Assembly (NCBI RefSeq): GCF_030541005.1
Contig: NZ_JASSVM010000002.1
Coordinates: forward strand, 496,001-560,000
Length of the DNA stretch: 64,000 bases
Source of the DNA: Marinobacter sp. SS5-14b
GTDB lineage: Bacteria > Pseudomonadota > Gammaproteobacteria > Pseudomonadales > Oleiphilaceae
Direction: 5' to 3'
The notes under the pieces were generated by a model. It made no database searches and was not told the origin of the DNA. It was given only the letters and a program-made list of their open reading frames with translations. Shown piece after piece: positions 35,696 through 45,057 of the stretch (positions within the stretch are counted from its first letter, which is position 1; each line of letters begins with the position of its first letter). The position numbers and the translations under genes are program-made.

Positions 35696-36583
35696 ATGAC
35701 CAAACCACTGCCGGAAACCGGCAAGGGTGTCGCCTACGGCCTTGCTGCCTACACTCTGTGGGGCAGCTTCCCGCTTTATTTTGCGTTGTTTGAGGGCATT
35801 CCCGCCTGGGAAGTGCTCATTCATCGAGTGATCTGGTCCTGCCTGTTTCTGGGTATCGTGATTTCCCTGCTCAGGCGCTGGCCTGCAGTAACCACTGCAC
35901 TGAAGCAGCCCAAGAAGCTGGGTTTTGTCCTTGGCTGTTCGGTGTTCATCGCTTTGAATTGGGGTGTCTACATCTACGCGGTAGAGACCCGTCACGTGTT
36001 GCAGGCGAGTTTGGGCTATTTCCTGACGCCGCTGGTGAATGTGGCGATGGGCATGATGATTCTGGGAGAGCGAATTTCCCGCCTGCAGACGGTCGCCGTT
36101 GCGCTGGCGGCTGTTGCCATTCTGTACCAGCTTTTCCTGTTGGGTGAGCTGCCCTGGATTACCCTGGTGCTGGCGTTCAGTTTTGGCACCTACGGGCTCT
36201 TGCGCAAAAAAGTGGAGCTGGATGGCTTGTCTGGCCTGTTCGTGGAAACCCTGTTGTTATTGCCGCTGGGTTTACTGACTCTGGCCTGGCTCTCGGCCCG
36301 GGAGCTCTCCCACTTTGCCGAGGGTTCCTACAGTGCTTTGCTGTTGCTCTCCAGCGGCATCGTTACTGCGGTCCCGCTCCTGGCGTTCGCAGGTGCGGCG
36401 CGCCGGTTGAAGCTCTCTACGGTGGGCTTCCTGATGTACATCAACCCGACTATCCAGTTTTTGATCGCACTTTACGTGTTTCATGAACCGCTCAGTACCG
36501 AGAAGTTGATCAGCTTTGTCATGATCTGGGTGGCACTGGTGGTTTATTCCTGGTCGGCGTGGGCAGGCAGAGCGAAGGTATGA
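35696..36583 (+). CDS. rarD: RarD-type EamA permease
   Basis: A 295-residue inner-membrane protein with ten helices in two EamA repeats, named after E. coli RarD (chloramphenicol-sensitivity permease); the natural substrate is unknown. Signatures are AAYTLWGSFPLYFALFEGIPAWEVLIHRVIWS at the N-terminus and NWGVYIYAVETRHVLQASLGYFLTPLVNV near residue 95. ATG 35696 begins the family N-terminus; the open frame further upstream runs through ychJ and is not used. It overlaps the next gene as ATGA. Confidence 0.93.
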   Translation: MTKPLPETGKGVAYGLAAYTLWGSFPLYFALFEGIPAWEVLIHRVIWSCLFLGIVISLLRRWPAVTTALKQPKKLGFVLGCSVFIALNWGVYIYAVETRHVLQASLGYFLTPLVNVAMGMMILGERISRLQTVAVALAAVAILYQLFLLGELPWITLVLAFSFGTYGLLRKKVELDGLSGLFVETLLLLPLGLLTLAWLSARELSHFAEGSYSALLLLSSGIVTAVPLLAFAGAARRLKLSTVGFLMYINPTIQFLIALYVFHEPLSTEKLISFVMIWVALVVYSWSAWAGRAKV

Positions 36584-36825
36584 AGCGGCCCATCACCGGT
36601 TACCACCTAGACGATGAAAACCACTGGGTGGCCCAGTTAGGCTGTGGCCACAACCAGCATGTACGCCATGATCCGCCCTGGGTGAACCGGCCGTGGGTGA
36701 TTACGCCGGAAGGTCGGCAGTCTATGTTGGGGTTTGAGCTGGACTGCAAGAAGTGCGATGAGGGTGCGCCAGCGGACGAGCAGCCTGAAGATTCGGGTGC
36801 CTCTCAAGCCATGGTGTCCAGATAG
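36580..36825 (+). CDS. DUF3565 small protein
   Basis: An 81-residue protein whose first 60 residues match the DUF3565 family: GYHLDDENHWVAQLGCGHNQHVRHDPPWVNRPWV, then LDCKKCD. The Cys and His residues (CGH, H, H, CKKC) look like a zinc site. The ATG at 36580 overlaps the rarD stop as ATGA, so it is translationally coupled to rarD. Its 3' end overlaps the convergent LysR gene by 22 bases. The C-terminal 20 residues are low-complexity. Function unknown. Confidence 0.85.
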   Translation: MKRPITGYHLDDENHWVAQLGCGHNQHVRHDPPWVNRPWVITPEGRQSMLGFELDCKKCDEGAPADEQPEDSGASQAMVSR

Positions 36826-37685
36826 GCTTCCAGTTCGTCGGCCAACCAACCTACCACGGCACCCCCCTGGGCTTGTTCCGACTCCAGTGCGCTGAATACT
36901 TTCCACCAGCGTGCACTGCGGTGGTGGATGGTTTTCAATTGCTCCTTTCTTAATGCCTCGGCAATCAATGGTAATGGCAGATCAGCCCAGCCGGCACCGT
37001 CCATCACCGCATCGCGGATCAACTCATATTGGGTAAACGCCAGATAGTTGGCCGTTTCTGGTGAGTCTGCCACCAGCACCGAATCCTGCATGTAAGCAAT
37101 GGTGATTTCGGTGTGGCTGATCAGGTCATCCTGGGTTACGCGTTTTAGTTGGCTCAGCGGGTGATCGGGCGCGGCGACGGTCAGCATGCGCACATCGGCC
37201 AGTTCGCGGAACCATTGGTAGCCTTCGTTCATCAGTTCCGGCATCAACCCGTAGGCGACGTCCACCGATTGGTTGCGCACCAGGGAAGGCAGTTCGCGCG
37301 GCGGAGCCAGGTAGATTGACAGGCTGGTCTGTGGGAAACGTTGTTTCAGGCGCCGCAGAATATCCCGCCACACGTCTTCCGGTATGGCGTCATCCCGGGC
37401 AATGCGCAGCACCGATTCGGCACCGCTCAGATGATGCTGGCAGCGTGCCTGTATCTGCCCGGCCACCTGATCGAAACGCCGACAGTCAGTGAGAATGGAC
37501 TGGCCAACGGAGGTCAGGTGCAGCTGGTTGCCGCTGCGTTCAAACAGCGCCACGCCCAGTTCATCTTCCAGTGACGCCAGTACCGTGCTGACCGTGGTCC
37601 GGCTGCGATTCAGCTCTCTGGCGGCCGCCGCAACGCTGCCGTTACGCACGACTGACAGGAACATCTTGATCTGGGAAGTTTTCAT
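36804..37685 (-). CDS. LysR-family transcriptional regulator
   Basis: A 293-residue LysR protein with N-terminal helix-turn-helix (MKTSQIKMFLSVVRNGSVAAAARELNRSRTTVSTVLASLEDELG) and a C-terminal effector domain. The helix-turn-helix departs from the usual PPLSR pattern. It is divergent from the CDF transporter gene with a 93-base gap that contains an inverted repeat, so that gene is the likely target. The effector is unknown. Confidence 0.88.
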   Translation of the reverse strand: MKTSQIKMFLSVVRNGSVAAAARELNRSRTTVSTVLASLEDELGVALFERSGNQLHLTSVGQSILTDCRRFDQVAGQIQARCQHHLSGAESVLRIARDDAIPEDVWRDILRRLKQRFPQTSLSIYLAPPRELPSLVRNQSVDVAYGLMPELMNEGYQWFRELADVRMLTVAAPDHPLSQLKRVTQDDLISHTEITIAYMQDSVLVADSPETANYLAFTQYELIRDAVMDGAGWADLPLPLIAEALRKEQLKTIHHRSARWWKVFSALESEQAQGGAVVGWLADELEAYLDTMA

Positions 37686-37711
37686 CGATTTCTCATTGCG
37701 CCGGTTTTTCC

Positions 37712-37724
37712 GTCGCTCAGCGAC
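37712..37724. promoter_or_regulatory. inverted repeat between LysR and CDF genes
   Basis: GTCGCT-C-AGCGAC lies between the two divergent starts, 27 bases from the LysR gene and 54 from the transporter gene. A dyad here would suit LysR autoregulation. Inferred only. Confidence 0.35.
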
Positions 37725-37778
37725 TCACGCCTGCAAACAGATCCCGATAATATGGCCGGCAATTCTCAGGAGGTCAAA

Positions 37779-38552
37779 ATGTTTACTTCTCTGGCGCGGG
37801 AAAATATGGCGCTGACGTTATCTGCTGTTGGTGCCGGTCTGTTTGCGGTTGCCGGTATAGGCTGGGGGCTCTGGGTCGACTCTCTGGTCATTCTCTTTGA
37901 CGGTGCCTATTCGATGGTCAGCCTGGCGCTCTCTCTGCTGTCACTGTATGCCGCGCGCCTGGTTCGCCGGCCTGCTACGGAAGACTACCCGTTCGGAATG
38001 GGTGCGGTTGAGCCGCTGGTGATTGCGGTCAAAGGCCTGGTGATCGCCCTGGTGTGCGTGCTGTCACTGGTTTCTGCTGTGGTGTCGTTGTTGCAGGGCG
38101 GCCGGCCCGTTGATGCCGATATGGCCATGATCTTTGGTGCCGTTAACGTCGTGGGCTGTCTGGGGGTCTGGTGTTATCTGCGTTGGAGCAGCGCCCGTAA
38201 TGGTTCGGGGCTTGTGCAGGCGGAGCAAAGTCAGTGGCTGATGGACAGCGCGCTGAGCGCCGCGGTTATGATCGGTTTCGCCGTTGCCTGGCTGCTTGAG
38301 CGCAGTCAGTGGTCTGAGCTGGCCGTGTATGCGGACCCGGTGATGATGCTGGTGATTTCGGTGTATTTCATGACGGTGCCCGTGAAGATGATTCTGGCGT
38401 CAGTTCGGGAGTTGCTGTTGGCGGCGCCCAGAGAAGACGCCATGGATGACATTCATGAAGCCCTGGAAGACATGGGTTTGAACCCTGCTCGCGTGAAGGT
38501 GGCCAAGCTCGGGCCCAACCTGTTATTGGAAGCACGGCTGGTACGAATCTGA
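37779..38552 (+). CDS. cation diffusion facilitator family transporter, atypical metal site
   Basis: A 257-residue, six-helix CDF-type membrane protein with a short cytoplasmic C-terminal domain (DIHEALEDMGLNPARVKVAKLG). ATG 37779 has AGGAGG eight bases upstream. The second helix reads WVDSLVILFDGAYSM and the loop EDYPFGMGAVEPLV. Compared with YiiP, the classical DxxxD becomes DxxxI, the site-B His becomes Met, and the HxxxD of the fifth helix becomes QxxxD (QSQWLMDSALS). It may belong to a separate subgroup with different ions. It is probably controlled by the divergent LysR protein. Confidence 0.82.
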   Translation: MFTSLARENMALTLSAVGAGLFAVAGIGWGLWVDSLVILFDGAYSMVSLALSLLSLYAARLVRRPATEDYPFGMGAVEPLVIAVKGLVIALVCVLSLVSAVVSLLQGGRPVDADMAMIFGAVNVVGCLGVWCYLRWSSARNGSGLVQAEQSQWLMDSALSAAVMIGFAVAWLLERSQWSELAVYADPVMMLVISVYFMTVPVKMILASVRELLLAAPREDAMDDIHEALEDMGLNPARVKVAKLGPNLLLEARLVRI

Positions 38553-38584
38553 GTACCAGCTCTGCTTCAGCGGACTAACCGCTG

Positions 38585-38965
38585 TTATTCGAATGAAGGC
38601 AGGTCTGGCGTGGCGGTCGGCTTGCCAGCTTCGAGCCACCCATCAAAACCGCCTTCAATGGACAGAACGTTCATGTAGCCCATGTCCTTGAGTGCTTTGG
38701 CGCTCAGCGCCGCCCGGCCAGACGTCTTGCAATAGAGTACGATTTTCATCTGACGGTTTTCGAAAGCGGGATCGTTGGTAAACTTGAATTCAAGCATGCC
38801 GCGGGAGACGTTCACCGCACCCGGAATGTGGCTGGCGCGATACTCGTCAGCATCCCTGACGTCCAGTAGCAGGTCTGCATTCTTGATCGCAGCGTCTGCC
38901 TCCGCGAGTGGCACTTCCTGAATAACCTGCCGGGCTTCGGCAACAAGATCGTGGGCAGTTTTCAT
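38585..38965 (-). CDS. rhodanese-domain sulfurtransferase
   Basis: A 126-residue single-domain rhodanese. The persulfide-forming Cys is in VLYCKTSGRAALSA (about residue 80), preceded by DVRDADEYRASHIPGAVNV and followed by VLSIEGGFDGWLEAGKP, all family signatures. ATG 38965 has GGAGG four to eight bases upstream; the longer frame to 38995 lacks support. The sulfur acceptor is unknown. Its promoter region is shared with the divergent chemoreceptor. Confidence 0.92.
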   Translation of the reverse strand: MKTAHDLVAEARQVIQEVPLAEADAAIKNADLLLDVRDADEYRASHIPGAVNVSRGMLEFKFTNDPAFENRQMKIVLYCKTSGRAALSAKALKDMGYMNVLSIEGGFDGWLEAGKPTATPDLPSFE

Positions 38966-39140
38966 CGGGCCTCCAGATGTCGTCGGGTGATGCACAAGGT
39001 TAAGCGATTTCCAGTGTGTGCGTCACCCGCGCTGTGGCAAATTTACAATGCGGATTCCGTGGCCGGCAGTGGATGGCGGTCTGTTGCTGCATGCATCGGA
39101 ATTGCCCCGATCTCCCCATGACACTTTAGTCTGATAGAGC

Positions 39141-39167
39141 TCAAGTCGTTTACATATCGGCCGATGA
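39141..39167 (+). promoter_or_regulatory. FliA (sigma-28) promoter of the chemoreceptor gene
   Basis: TCAAG at 39141-39145 and GCCGATGA at 39160-39167 have exact FliA spacing; TCAA-N15-GCCGAT matches the Pseudomonas form of the consensus. It predicts transcription from about 39175, leaving a leader of about 150 bases before the chemoreceptor ATG. Confidence 0.75.
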
Positions 39168-39235
39168 TAAGATTTAGCCGAATCGCTTGATCTGTGGGCT
39201 TTGGTGCCCACTGCCCGTTTATCGTGCACCAGTGT

Positions 39236-39245
39236 CTGTATACAG
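39236..39245. promoter_or_regulatory. palindrome CTGTATACAG upstream of the chemoreceptor
   Basis: A perfect ten-base palindrome followed by CTGTTA, 77 bases before the start codon and downstream of the FliA promoter. A near-identical element (CTGTATACAGTTGTTA) precedes the diguanylate cyclase at 50254. The binding protein is unknown. Confidence 0.35.
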
Positions 39246-39322
39246 CTGTTAACAAACTGGAACAGCCTGCCTTCAAGCGTTGTGGATAATTACCAGGCCA
39301 ATAAAATTCCGGAGCAGTAGCC

Positions 39323-41002
39323 ATGTCGTTCATGAGCAATATAAAAATTCGAACCCGATTACTGATCGGCGTAATGGTGCCCGTATTGATTACGGCCGGT
39401 ACCATTGCCTGGATCACGGGTGCGCAAATCAGTGCCAACGGTGAGGCTGAGCTGGAGCGGCTTGAGGCCGAGTTATTGGCGGCGCGCAAAGAGGGTTTGA
39501 AGGACCTGATTGAAGCGGCCAAAGACGTGGTTATGGACGCCAAAAACAATTCCGGGTTGAACGACGAAGAAGCCAAAGAAGAAGCCCGTAAGCGAATTCG
39601 ATCGATTAATTTTGGCAACAACAACTATGTCTTTGCCTACACCCGGGCGCCCTATAATCTTGCTTATGCACCAGACCCATCTAAAGAAGGGCCGGTCAGC
39701 AATACCACGGTGCAGGGACTGGTCAGTAACCTTTTTGATGCGGCCGGCAAAGACGGTTTTTACAGTTACGACTGGGCGAATCCGGCCTCTGGCGGGGCTA
39801 TTGAGCCGAAAGTTTCCTATGCCACCGTCATACCCGGCTGGGATTGGATGATAGGCGCCGGAGTGTACGTAACCGACATTGAGCGTGTCCTGGCTGCGGC
39901 CAAGAAAGATATTGACGATGCCATGTCTTCAGCCATGGGGTTCATTCTTCTGGTCACCGTTGTGGTGGTGATTATTTCGTTGATTGTTGGCCTGGTCATT
40001 GGCCGCACGGTAACCCGTCCCCTGAACACCGTCAGCGTGATGATGCGGGAAATCGCAGACGGCGAGGGAGATCTGCGCCAGCGGCTGCCGGAAGATGGCA
40101 AAGATGAGTTGGCGGAGCTGGGGCAGCGCTTCAACCACTTTGTTATCAAGATGCAGAACACCATCCGTGAGGTTGGCTCGACCACCGATCAGGTGGCTTC
40201 AGCCGCCGAAGAGCTCAGCCGGGTGGCCAGCGAAACCCGCCAGTCCGTTCAGGAGCAGGGGTCTGAAACCGACCAGATCGCGTCTGCGATTAATGAAATG
40301 GCCGCCACCATTCAGCAGATTTCCGGCAACGCCAACGAGGTTGAAAGTGCGGCATCAGACGCCGACCGCATGGCGCGTGAGGGCGGTGAGACCATTGCCA
40401 GTGCCCAGGGTTCGGTCACACAGTTGTCCAGTGAAATTGAAAGCACGGCGGCCAGTATTCATGCGCTGGCAGAGAAATCGAATGACATTCAGCAGGTGTT
40501 GGACGTCATTCAGGCGGTGACCGAGCAGACCAACCTGCTGGCGTTGAACGCCGCTATTGAAGCCGCGAGGGCGGGCGAGCACGGCCGGGGCTTCTCAGTG
40601 GTTGCTGATGAGGTGCGTCAGCTCGCGAAGCGCTCTGCGGAGTCGGCAGATCAGATCCGCGGTATGATTGATGGCTTTGTGACGGAATCAAAAGCCTCGG
40701 TTGAACGGATGAATCATTCCCGCAAGAGCTCCGAGGCGACGGTTGAACGAATCAACCATGCCACCACGGCCCTGAGCACAATCGTGAATTCGGTGACCCA
40801 GATTCATGATCAGGTCACCCAGATCGCGACAGCGGCGGAGCAGCAGAGCCAGGTGGCCGAAGAGGTCAACCAGAACGTAGTGCGGATCGTCGATGCGGCA
40901 CAGCGCAGCGACACCGGCGTTACCCAGACCAACGAAGCCAGCCACGAACTGGCACGGCTTGGCGAGCACCTGCGGGAGTTGGTTTCCCAGTTCAAGGTGT
41001 AA
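39323..41002 (+). CDS. membrane methyl-accepting chemotaxis protein with single-Cache domain
   Basis: A 559-residue transmembrane chemoreceptor. TM1 is at about residues 12-33 and the periplasmic sCache_2-type domain at 35-195 ([27 protein letters not shown] and [15 protein letters not shown] are typical). TM2 is at about 205-228, then a HAMP domain and the signalling domain with tip [35 protein letters not shown] near residue 395. sCache_2 domains often bind short carboxylates. No C-terminal pentapeptide is present. A FliA promoter lies upstream and a TRAP binding-protein gene follows. Confidence 0.93.
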   Translation: MSFMSNIKIRTRLLIGVMVPVLITAGTIAWITGAQISANGEAELERLEAELLAARKEGLKDLIEAAKDVVMDAKNNSGLNDEEAKEEARKRIRSINFGNNNYVFAYTRAPYNLAYAPDPSKEGPVSNTTVQGLVSNLFDAAGKDGFYSYDWANPASGGAIEPKVSYATVIPGWDWMIGAGVYVTDIERVLAAAKKDIDDAMSSAMGFILLVTVVVVIISLIVGLVIGRTVTRPLNTVSVMMREIADGEGDLRQRLPEDGKDELAELGQRFNHFVIKMQNTIREVGSTTDQVASAAEELSRVASETRQSVQEQGSETDQIASAINEMAATIQQISGNANEVESAASDADRMAREGGETIASAQGSVTQLSSEIESTAASIHALAEKSNDIQQVLDVIQAVTEQTNLLALNAAIEAARAGEHGRGFSVVADEVRQLAKRSAESADQIRGMIDGFVTESKASVERMNHSRKSSEATVERINHATTALSTIVNSVTQIHDQVTQIATAAEQQSQVAEEVNQNVVRIVDAAQRSDTGVTQTNEASHELARLGEHLRELVSQFKV

Positions 41003-41012
41003 TGGTTTTCCC

Positions 41013-41048
41013 CTAAGTCAGCCCCACCAATTGGCGAGGCTGGCTTAG
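41013..41048 (+). terminator. hairpin after the chemoreceptor gene
   Basis: CTAAGTCAGCC and GGCTGGCTTAG form an eleven-pair stem (one G-U) with a fourteen-base loop, 10 bases after the stop. No U-tract follows, so termination is uncertain; it could separate the chemoreceptor and the TRAP binding-protein messages. Confidence 0.45.
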
Positions 41049-41116
41049 GCGGTTATGATGGCGTTCTGCCACCGTTTGCAACATTCCTGATACCAATAAC
41101 AACGGAAGCCAACACT

Positions 41117-42187
41117 ATGTTCATGCGCAATACCTTCGTTGCAGCCCTTGCCCTGGTTGCGGTTCTGGCCAGCCCGCTTGCGGCTGCCGAGGAAACCTAC
41201 ACCATCCGCCTCGCGGAAACCTGGGGGCCGAACTCCGGTCTTCTGGGTCAGTCGCCCCGCAATATGGCCGCCATGGCGGAGAAAATGTCCGATGGCCGGT
41301 TGAAGTTTCGTATCGATTCTTCCAACAAGCACAAAGCGCCGTTTGGCATCTTCGATCTGGTTCGCAACGGTCAGTACGACATGGGGCACACGGCGTCTTA
41401 CTATTACAAAGGCACCATCCCGAATGCCATGTATTTCACCACCATTCCGTTTGGCATGATCGCTCCGGAGATGTACGCCTGGTTCTATCACGATGATGGT
41501 ATGGCGCTGATGCAGAAGGTGTACGAGCCCTTCGGCCTGCTTTCGTTCCCCGGGGGCAACACCAGCAACCAGATGGGCGGGTGGTTCCGTAAGGAAATCA
41601 ATTCGCTGGACGACCTCAAAGGCCTGAAGATGCGCACACCCGGATTTGCCGGCGAGGTGATGTCTGAGCTGGGCGTGGCGGTTACCAACTTGCCGCCAGG
41701 CGAACTCTATACCTCCCTCGAGCGGGGCACCATTGACGCGGTGGAATGGGTTGGCCCGGCGCTGGATCTGCAGATGGGGTTCCACCAGATTGCCAAGTAT
41801 TACTATTCGGGTTGGCAAGAGCCCAATGCCGAGGTGCAGTTTTTGATTAACCAGAAAACCTGGGACAAACTGCCGGCTGACCTTCAGGAAATTCTGCGGG
41901 TATCCATGCGCACCGCGGCCTATGACATGTATATCCAGAGTACGCACGAAAGTGGGGCCGCCTGGGCAAATATGAAGAAGGAGTATCCGGAGGTGACCCA
42001 TAAGGTGTTCCCGCCGGAAGTCATCGGCGCACTGCGTGACACCACCAACCGCCTGTTGAATGAGTTTGCGGAAAAGGACGAGCTGGCCAACGAAATCATT
42101 ACCTCCCAGCGCGAGTACCTTCAGCAGGTGCGGCCCTGGACCAATATTTCGGACAAGGCGTACCTGAACAGCGTGGCTGACCAGTAA
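41117..42187 (+). CDS. orphan TRAP-transporter solute-binding protein (DctP family)
   Basis: A 356-residue periplasmic binding protein with a signal peptide cut near residue 24 (SPLAAAEE). Family signatures are [19 protein letters not shown] (with the ligand-carboxylate Arg), [23 protein letters not shown] and [17 protein letters not shown]. The last two resemble the keto-acid binding TAKP type. No DctQ/DctM membrane subunits are adjacent, unlike teaABC in this window. A strong terminator follows. The preceding gene is a chemoreceptor, so a role in delivering ligand to it, or use of a distant transporter, is possible. Confidence 0.9.
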   Translation: MFMRNTFVAALALVAVLASPLAAAEETYTIRLAETWGPNSGLLGQSPRNMAAMAEKMSDGRLKFRIDSSNKHKAPFGIFDLVRNGQYDMGHTASYYYKGTIPNAMYFTTIPFGMIAPEMYAWFYHDDGMALMQKVYEPFGLLSFPGGNTSNQMGGWFRKEINSLDDLKGLKMRTPGFAGEVMSELGVAVTNLPPGELYTSLERGTIDAVEWVGPALDLQMGFHQIAKYYYSGWQEPNAEVQFLINQKTWDKLPADLQEILRVSMRTAAYDMYIQSTHESGAAWANMKKEYPEVTHKVFPPEVIGALRDTTNRLLNEFAEKDELANEIITSQREYLQQVRPWTNISDKAYLNSVADQ

Positions 42188-42227
42188 CAGAGCGCGGAAG
42201 TACAGCGTACGCCAAGGGCCAAAGCCA

Positions 42228-42268
42228 AGGGGCGTCGGGGTCAGAGATTACCCCGACGCCCCTTTTTG
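42228..42268 (+). terminator. rho-independent terminator after the TRAP binding-protein gene
   Basis: AGGGGCGTCGGGGT pairs perfectly with ACCCCGACGCCCCT around an eight-base loop and is followed by TTTTTG. It ends the orphan dctP-like message 40 bases after its stop and isolates it from potA. Confidence 0.9.
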
Positions 42269-42318
42269 TTTGGCCCCGTTTCTGGAAAAATAGGCCGCTC
42301 ATTCTTTGGGCAGGGCCG

Positions 42319-43440
42319 ATGAAACAGACACTGCTATCTCTGAGTAATCTCTCCAAGCAATTTGACGGCAAAACAGTACTGGATTCGCTCGATCTTGAAA
42401 TCTTCGACGGCGAGTTCATTACGCTTTTGGGTCCGTCCGGTTGTGGCAAAACCACCTTGCTGCGCATGATGGCCGGTTTTGAGCATCCTGATGAAGGCAC
42501 CATAACGCTGGGTGGCCAGGATCTTACGCACACGCCACCGGAAAACCGCCCGCTCAATACTGTCTTCCAGAATTACGCGCTGTTCCCGCACATGTCGGTG
42601 TTCGACAATGTGGCCTATGGCCTGAAAATGGAAAAGCGCCCCAAGGATGAAATCCGGGAGCGGGTTGAGGACGCCCTGGCCATGGTGCAGCTGGAAGACT
42701 TTGCCAGACGCAAGCCACACCAGCTCTCCGGCGGCCAGCAGCAGCGGGTCGCCATCGCCCGGGCGGTGGTCAAACGGCCAAAAATGCTGTTGCTGGACGA
42801 ACCCCTGTCGGCACTCGATTACAAGTTGCGCCGCACCATGCAGGTGGAACTCAAGCGCCTGCAGCGGGAGCTGGGCATTACCTTTGTGTTTGTCACCCAC
42901 GATCAGGAAGAAGCTCTGTCGATGTCCGATCGCGTGGTGGTGCTCAAGGATGGCCATATCCAGCAGCTGGGCACCCCGCGGGAAGTTTATGAGCGCCCGG
43001 CCAACCTGTTTACCGCCCGGTTTGTGGGTGAGACCAACTTCTTCCCCGGCCGGGTGGATTCCGCCAACGGCGACGACACCATTACCGTGGATGTTTTTGG
43101 CTTGAAGCGTACCTTCCGAAAGCCGGATTTTGCAGTGTCCGATGGCCAGGCGCTGCATGTGCTGCTGCGGCCCGAAGATATCCGGGTACTGGCACCTGAA
43201 GAGGACGACGGTGTGTCTGGCAAAGTTGTTGAGCGCAACTACAAAGGCAGTACTCTGGATTCGGTGATTCACCTTGAGGATGGCACCGAAGTTCTGGCTT
43301 CGGAGTTTTTCGATGAAGACGACCCCACCTTTGATTACAGGCTCGGTGAGCCGGTGAAGGTCAGCTGGGTGGACGGCTGGGAATGGCTGCTGCCAGACGA
43401 GCCGGCACCCGCCGCCGAGGATGACACCGTTGATGCGTAG
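42319..43440 (+). CDS. potA: spermidine/putrescine ABC transporter ATPase
   Basis: The 373-residue ATPase of the polyamine importer. Walker A is GPSGCGKTT near residue 38, the Q-loop NYALFPH, the signature LSGGQQQR near residue 135 and Walker [18 protein letters not shown] regulatory domain occupies the C-terminal 110 residues. It starts the potABCD order known from E. coli. Its end overlaps the potB start. Confidence 0.95.
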   Translation: MKQTLLSLSNLSKQFDGKTVLDSLDLEIFDGEFITLLGPSGCGKTTLLRMMAGFEHPDEGTITLGGQDLTHTPPENRPLNTVFQNYALFPHMSVFDNVAYGLKMEKRPKDEIRERVEDALAMVQLEDFARRKPHQLSGGQQQRVAIARAVVKRPKMLLLDEPLSALDYKLRRTMQVELKRLQRELGITFVFVTHDQEEALSMSDRVVVLKDGHIQQLGTPREVYERPANLFTARFVGETNFFPGRVDSANGDDTITVDVFGLKRTFRKPDFAVSDGQALHVLLRPEDIRVLAPEEDDGVSGKVVERNYKGSTLDSVIHLEDGTEVLASEFFDEDDPTFDYRLGEPVKVSWVDGWEWLLPDEPAPAAEDDTVDA

Positions 43441-44290
43441 TGCCCGGCAGCAGCCGTTCAGAACCGCCGTTCTGATTCTGGTGTGGGGCTGGCTGCTGTT
43501 TCTGGTGTTTACCCCGAACCTGCTGGTGGTGGGGGCCAGCGTGATGACGCGGGATCCGGGCACCTTCATCTCGTTGCCGCTGAACCTTGACGCCTACCGC
43601 CAGCTGCTTAACCCGCTGTACCTGGAGGTGTTTCTGCACTCCCTGTACATGGCGGCCATGACCACGCTGATTTGTCTGCTGATAGGCTATCCCTTTGCCT
43701 GGTCGTTATCGAAGGTTGCCAGGCAGCATCAGGTGTTGCTGATCTTTCTGTTGATCGTACCCTTCTGGACCAATTCCCTGGTGCGCACCTACGCCCTCAA
43801 GCTGATCCTGGCCACCAACGGCCTGCTCAACAGCGCGCTGATGTCTCTGGGGCTGATTGAGGAGCCCCTGCAGATGCTGTACACCGAAGGTGCGGTGATC
43901 ATTGGCCTGGTGTATTTGCTGCTGCCGTTCATGATCCTGCCACTGTACGCGGTGTTTGATGATCTTCGGGATGATTTGTTGCGGGCCTCCCACGATTTGG
44001 GTGCGGGCCGTTTCTCCACGTTTATTCATGTGATTGTGCCGCTGACCCTCCCTGGCGTACTGGCGGGGGTGATGCTGGTGTTGTTGCCGGCCATGGGGCT
44101 GTTTTTCGTGCCGGACATTCTCGGCGGTTCCCGCAACCTGCTGGTGGGTAACGTGATCAAGAACCAGTTCCTGGATGCCCGTAACTGGCCCTTTGGCGCT
44201 GCGGCCAGCATCGTACTGACCCTGGCCATGGCGTTTCTCATGTTTGCCCACCGGCTGAGTAAACGGCGGATCGGGGAGGAGGGCGTATGA
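43433..44290 (+). CDS. potB: spermidine/putrescine ABC transporter permease PotB
   Basis: A 285-residue, six-helix permease. The EAA-type coupling motif is in [18 protein letters not shown] near residue 185. The N-terminus [20 protein letters not shown] and [20 protein letters not shown] are PotB signatures. ATG 43433 is used, eight bases inside potA; an in-frame ATG at 43421 is also possible. It overlaps potC as ATGA. Confidence 0.94.
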   Translation: MRSARQQPFRTAVLILVWGWLLFLVFTPNLLVVGASVMTRDPGTFISLPLNLDAYRQLLNPLYLEVFLHSLYMAAMTTLICLLIGYPFAWSLSKVARQHQVLLIFLLIVPFWTNSLVRTYALKLILATNGLLNSALMSLGLIEEPLQMLYTEGAVIIGLVYLLLPFMILPLYAVFDDLRDDLLRASHDLGAGRFSTFIHVIVPLTLPGVLAGVMLVLLPAMGLFFVPDILGGSRNLLVGNVIKNQFLDARNWPFGAAASIVLTLAMAFLMFAHRLSKRRIGEEGV

Positions 44291-45057
44291 GCCGCTGGCT
44301 GCCCCGGACGTACCTGACGCTGATTTATCTGCTGCTGTATGTGCCCATCCTGGTGCTGGTGGTGTTCTCGTTCAACGACTCACGTACCGGCTATGAGTGG
44401 GGAGGGTTGAGCCTGCGCTGGTACGAAGCCCTGTTCAACAACCGGGCCATGGTGCAGGCGATGTGGAATTCGCTCTGGCTGGCGCTTTCGGCCGCCACAG
44501 TGTCTACCATTATTGGAGCGTTGACCGCCCTGGCGCTCCACCGTTACCGGTTTCGGGGCAAAAAAGTACTTAACGGCATGTTGTTTATCGTAATGATGTC
44601 GCCGGAGATTGTGCTGGCCATCTCGTTGCTGGCGTTGTTTCTGCTGGTGGGGCTGCAGTTGGGCTATGTCTCTCTGTTGCTGGCGCACGTCACCTTCTGC
44701 TTGCCGTTTGTGGTGATCACCGTGATGGCACGCCTGAGCGGCTTTGATGAACGGCTGCCCGAAGCCGCCCGGGATCTGGGTGCCAGTGATTTCACCATGA
44801 CCCGCACCGTGCTGATCCCGGTGATTATGCCGGCGTTGCTGGCGGGCTGGCTGTTGGGGTTTACACTGTCTCTGGACGACGTGGTGGTGAGCACCTTTGT
44901 GAGCGGCCCGAGTTATGAAATTTTGCCCCTGCGCATTTACTCAATGGTGCGCGTGGGCCTGAAGCCCGAGGTGAATGCCTTGGGCACGCTGTTGCTGGTG
45001 TTTTCACTGGTTATGCTGATGTTGTCTCAATGGATACTGTTAAGGAGCAAACGATGA
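44287..45057 (+). CDS. potC: spermidine/putrescine ABC transporter permease PotC
   Basis: A 256-residue, six-helix permease partnering PotB. The EAA motif is LPEAARDLGASDFTMTRTV near residue 157. YVPILVLVVFSFNDSRTGYEWGGLSLRWY at the N-terminus and LSLDDVVVSTFVSGPSYEILPLRIYS are the PotC pattern. It overlaps both potB and potD by four bases. Confidence 0.95.
   Translation: MSRWLPRTYLTLIYLLLYVPILVLVVFSFNDSRTGYEWGGLSLRWYEALFNNRAMVQAMWNSLWLALSAATVSTIIGALTALALHRYRFRGKKVLNGMLFIVMMSPEIVLAISLLALFLLVGLQLGYVSLLLAHVTFCLPFVVITVMARLSGFDERLPEAARDLGASDFTMTRTVLIPVIMPALLAGWLLGFTLSLDDVVVSTFVSGPSYEILPLRIYSMVRVGLKPEVNALGTLLLVFSLVMLMLSQWILLRSKR

Larger units (their letters stand above)
38966..39322. other. 357-base gap between rhodanese and chemoreceptor genes
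   Basis: No credible gene is seen here. A 68-codon minus-strand open frame (39023-39229) has no ribosome-binding site or family character and runs against a clear FliA-type promoter at 39141-39167. The stretch also holds the palindrome CTGTATACAG at 39236 and about 150 bases of untranslated leader of the chemoreceptor. Confidence 0.7.

Noticed and set aside
39023-39229. 68-codon minus-strand frame in the rhodanese-chemoreceptor gap
   Set aside because: No ribosome-binding site, no family character, and it covers a good FliA promoter on the other strand.
42334-43569. 411-codon minus-strand open frame opposite potA
   Set aside because: Antisense to an ATPase gene with all motifs intact; composition is typical of a shadow frame.
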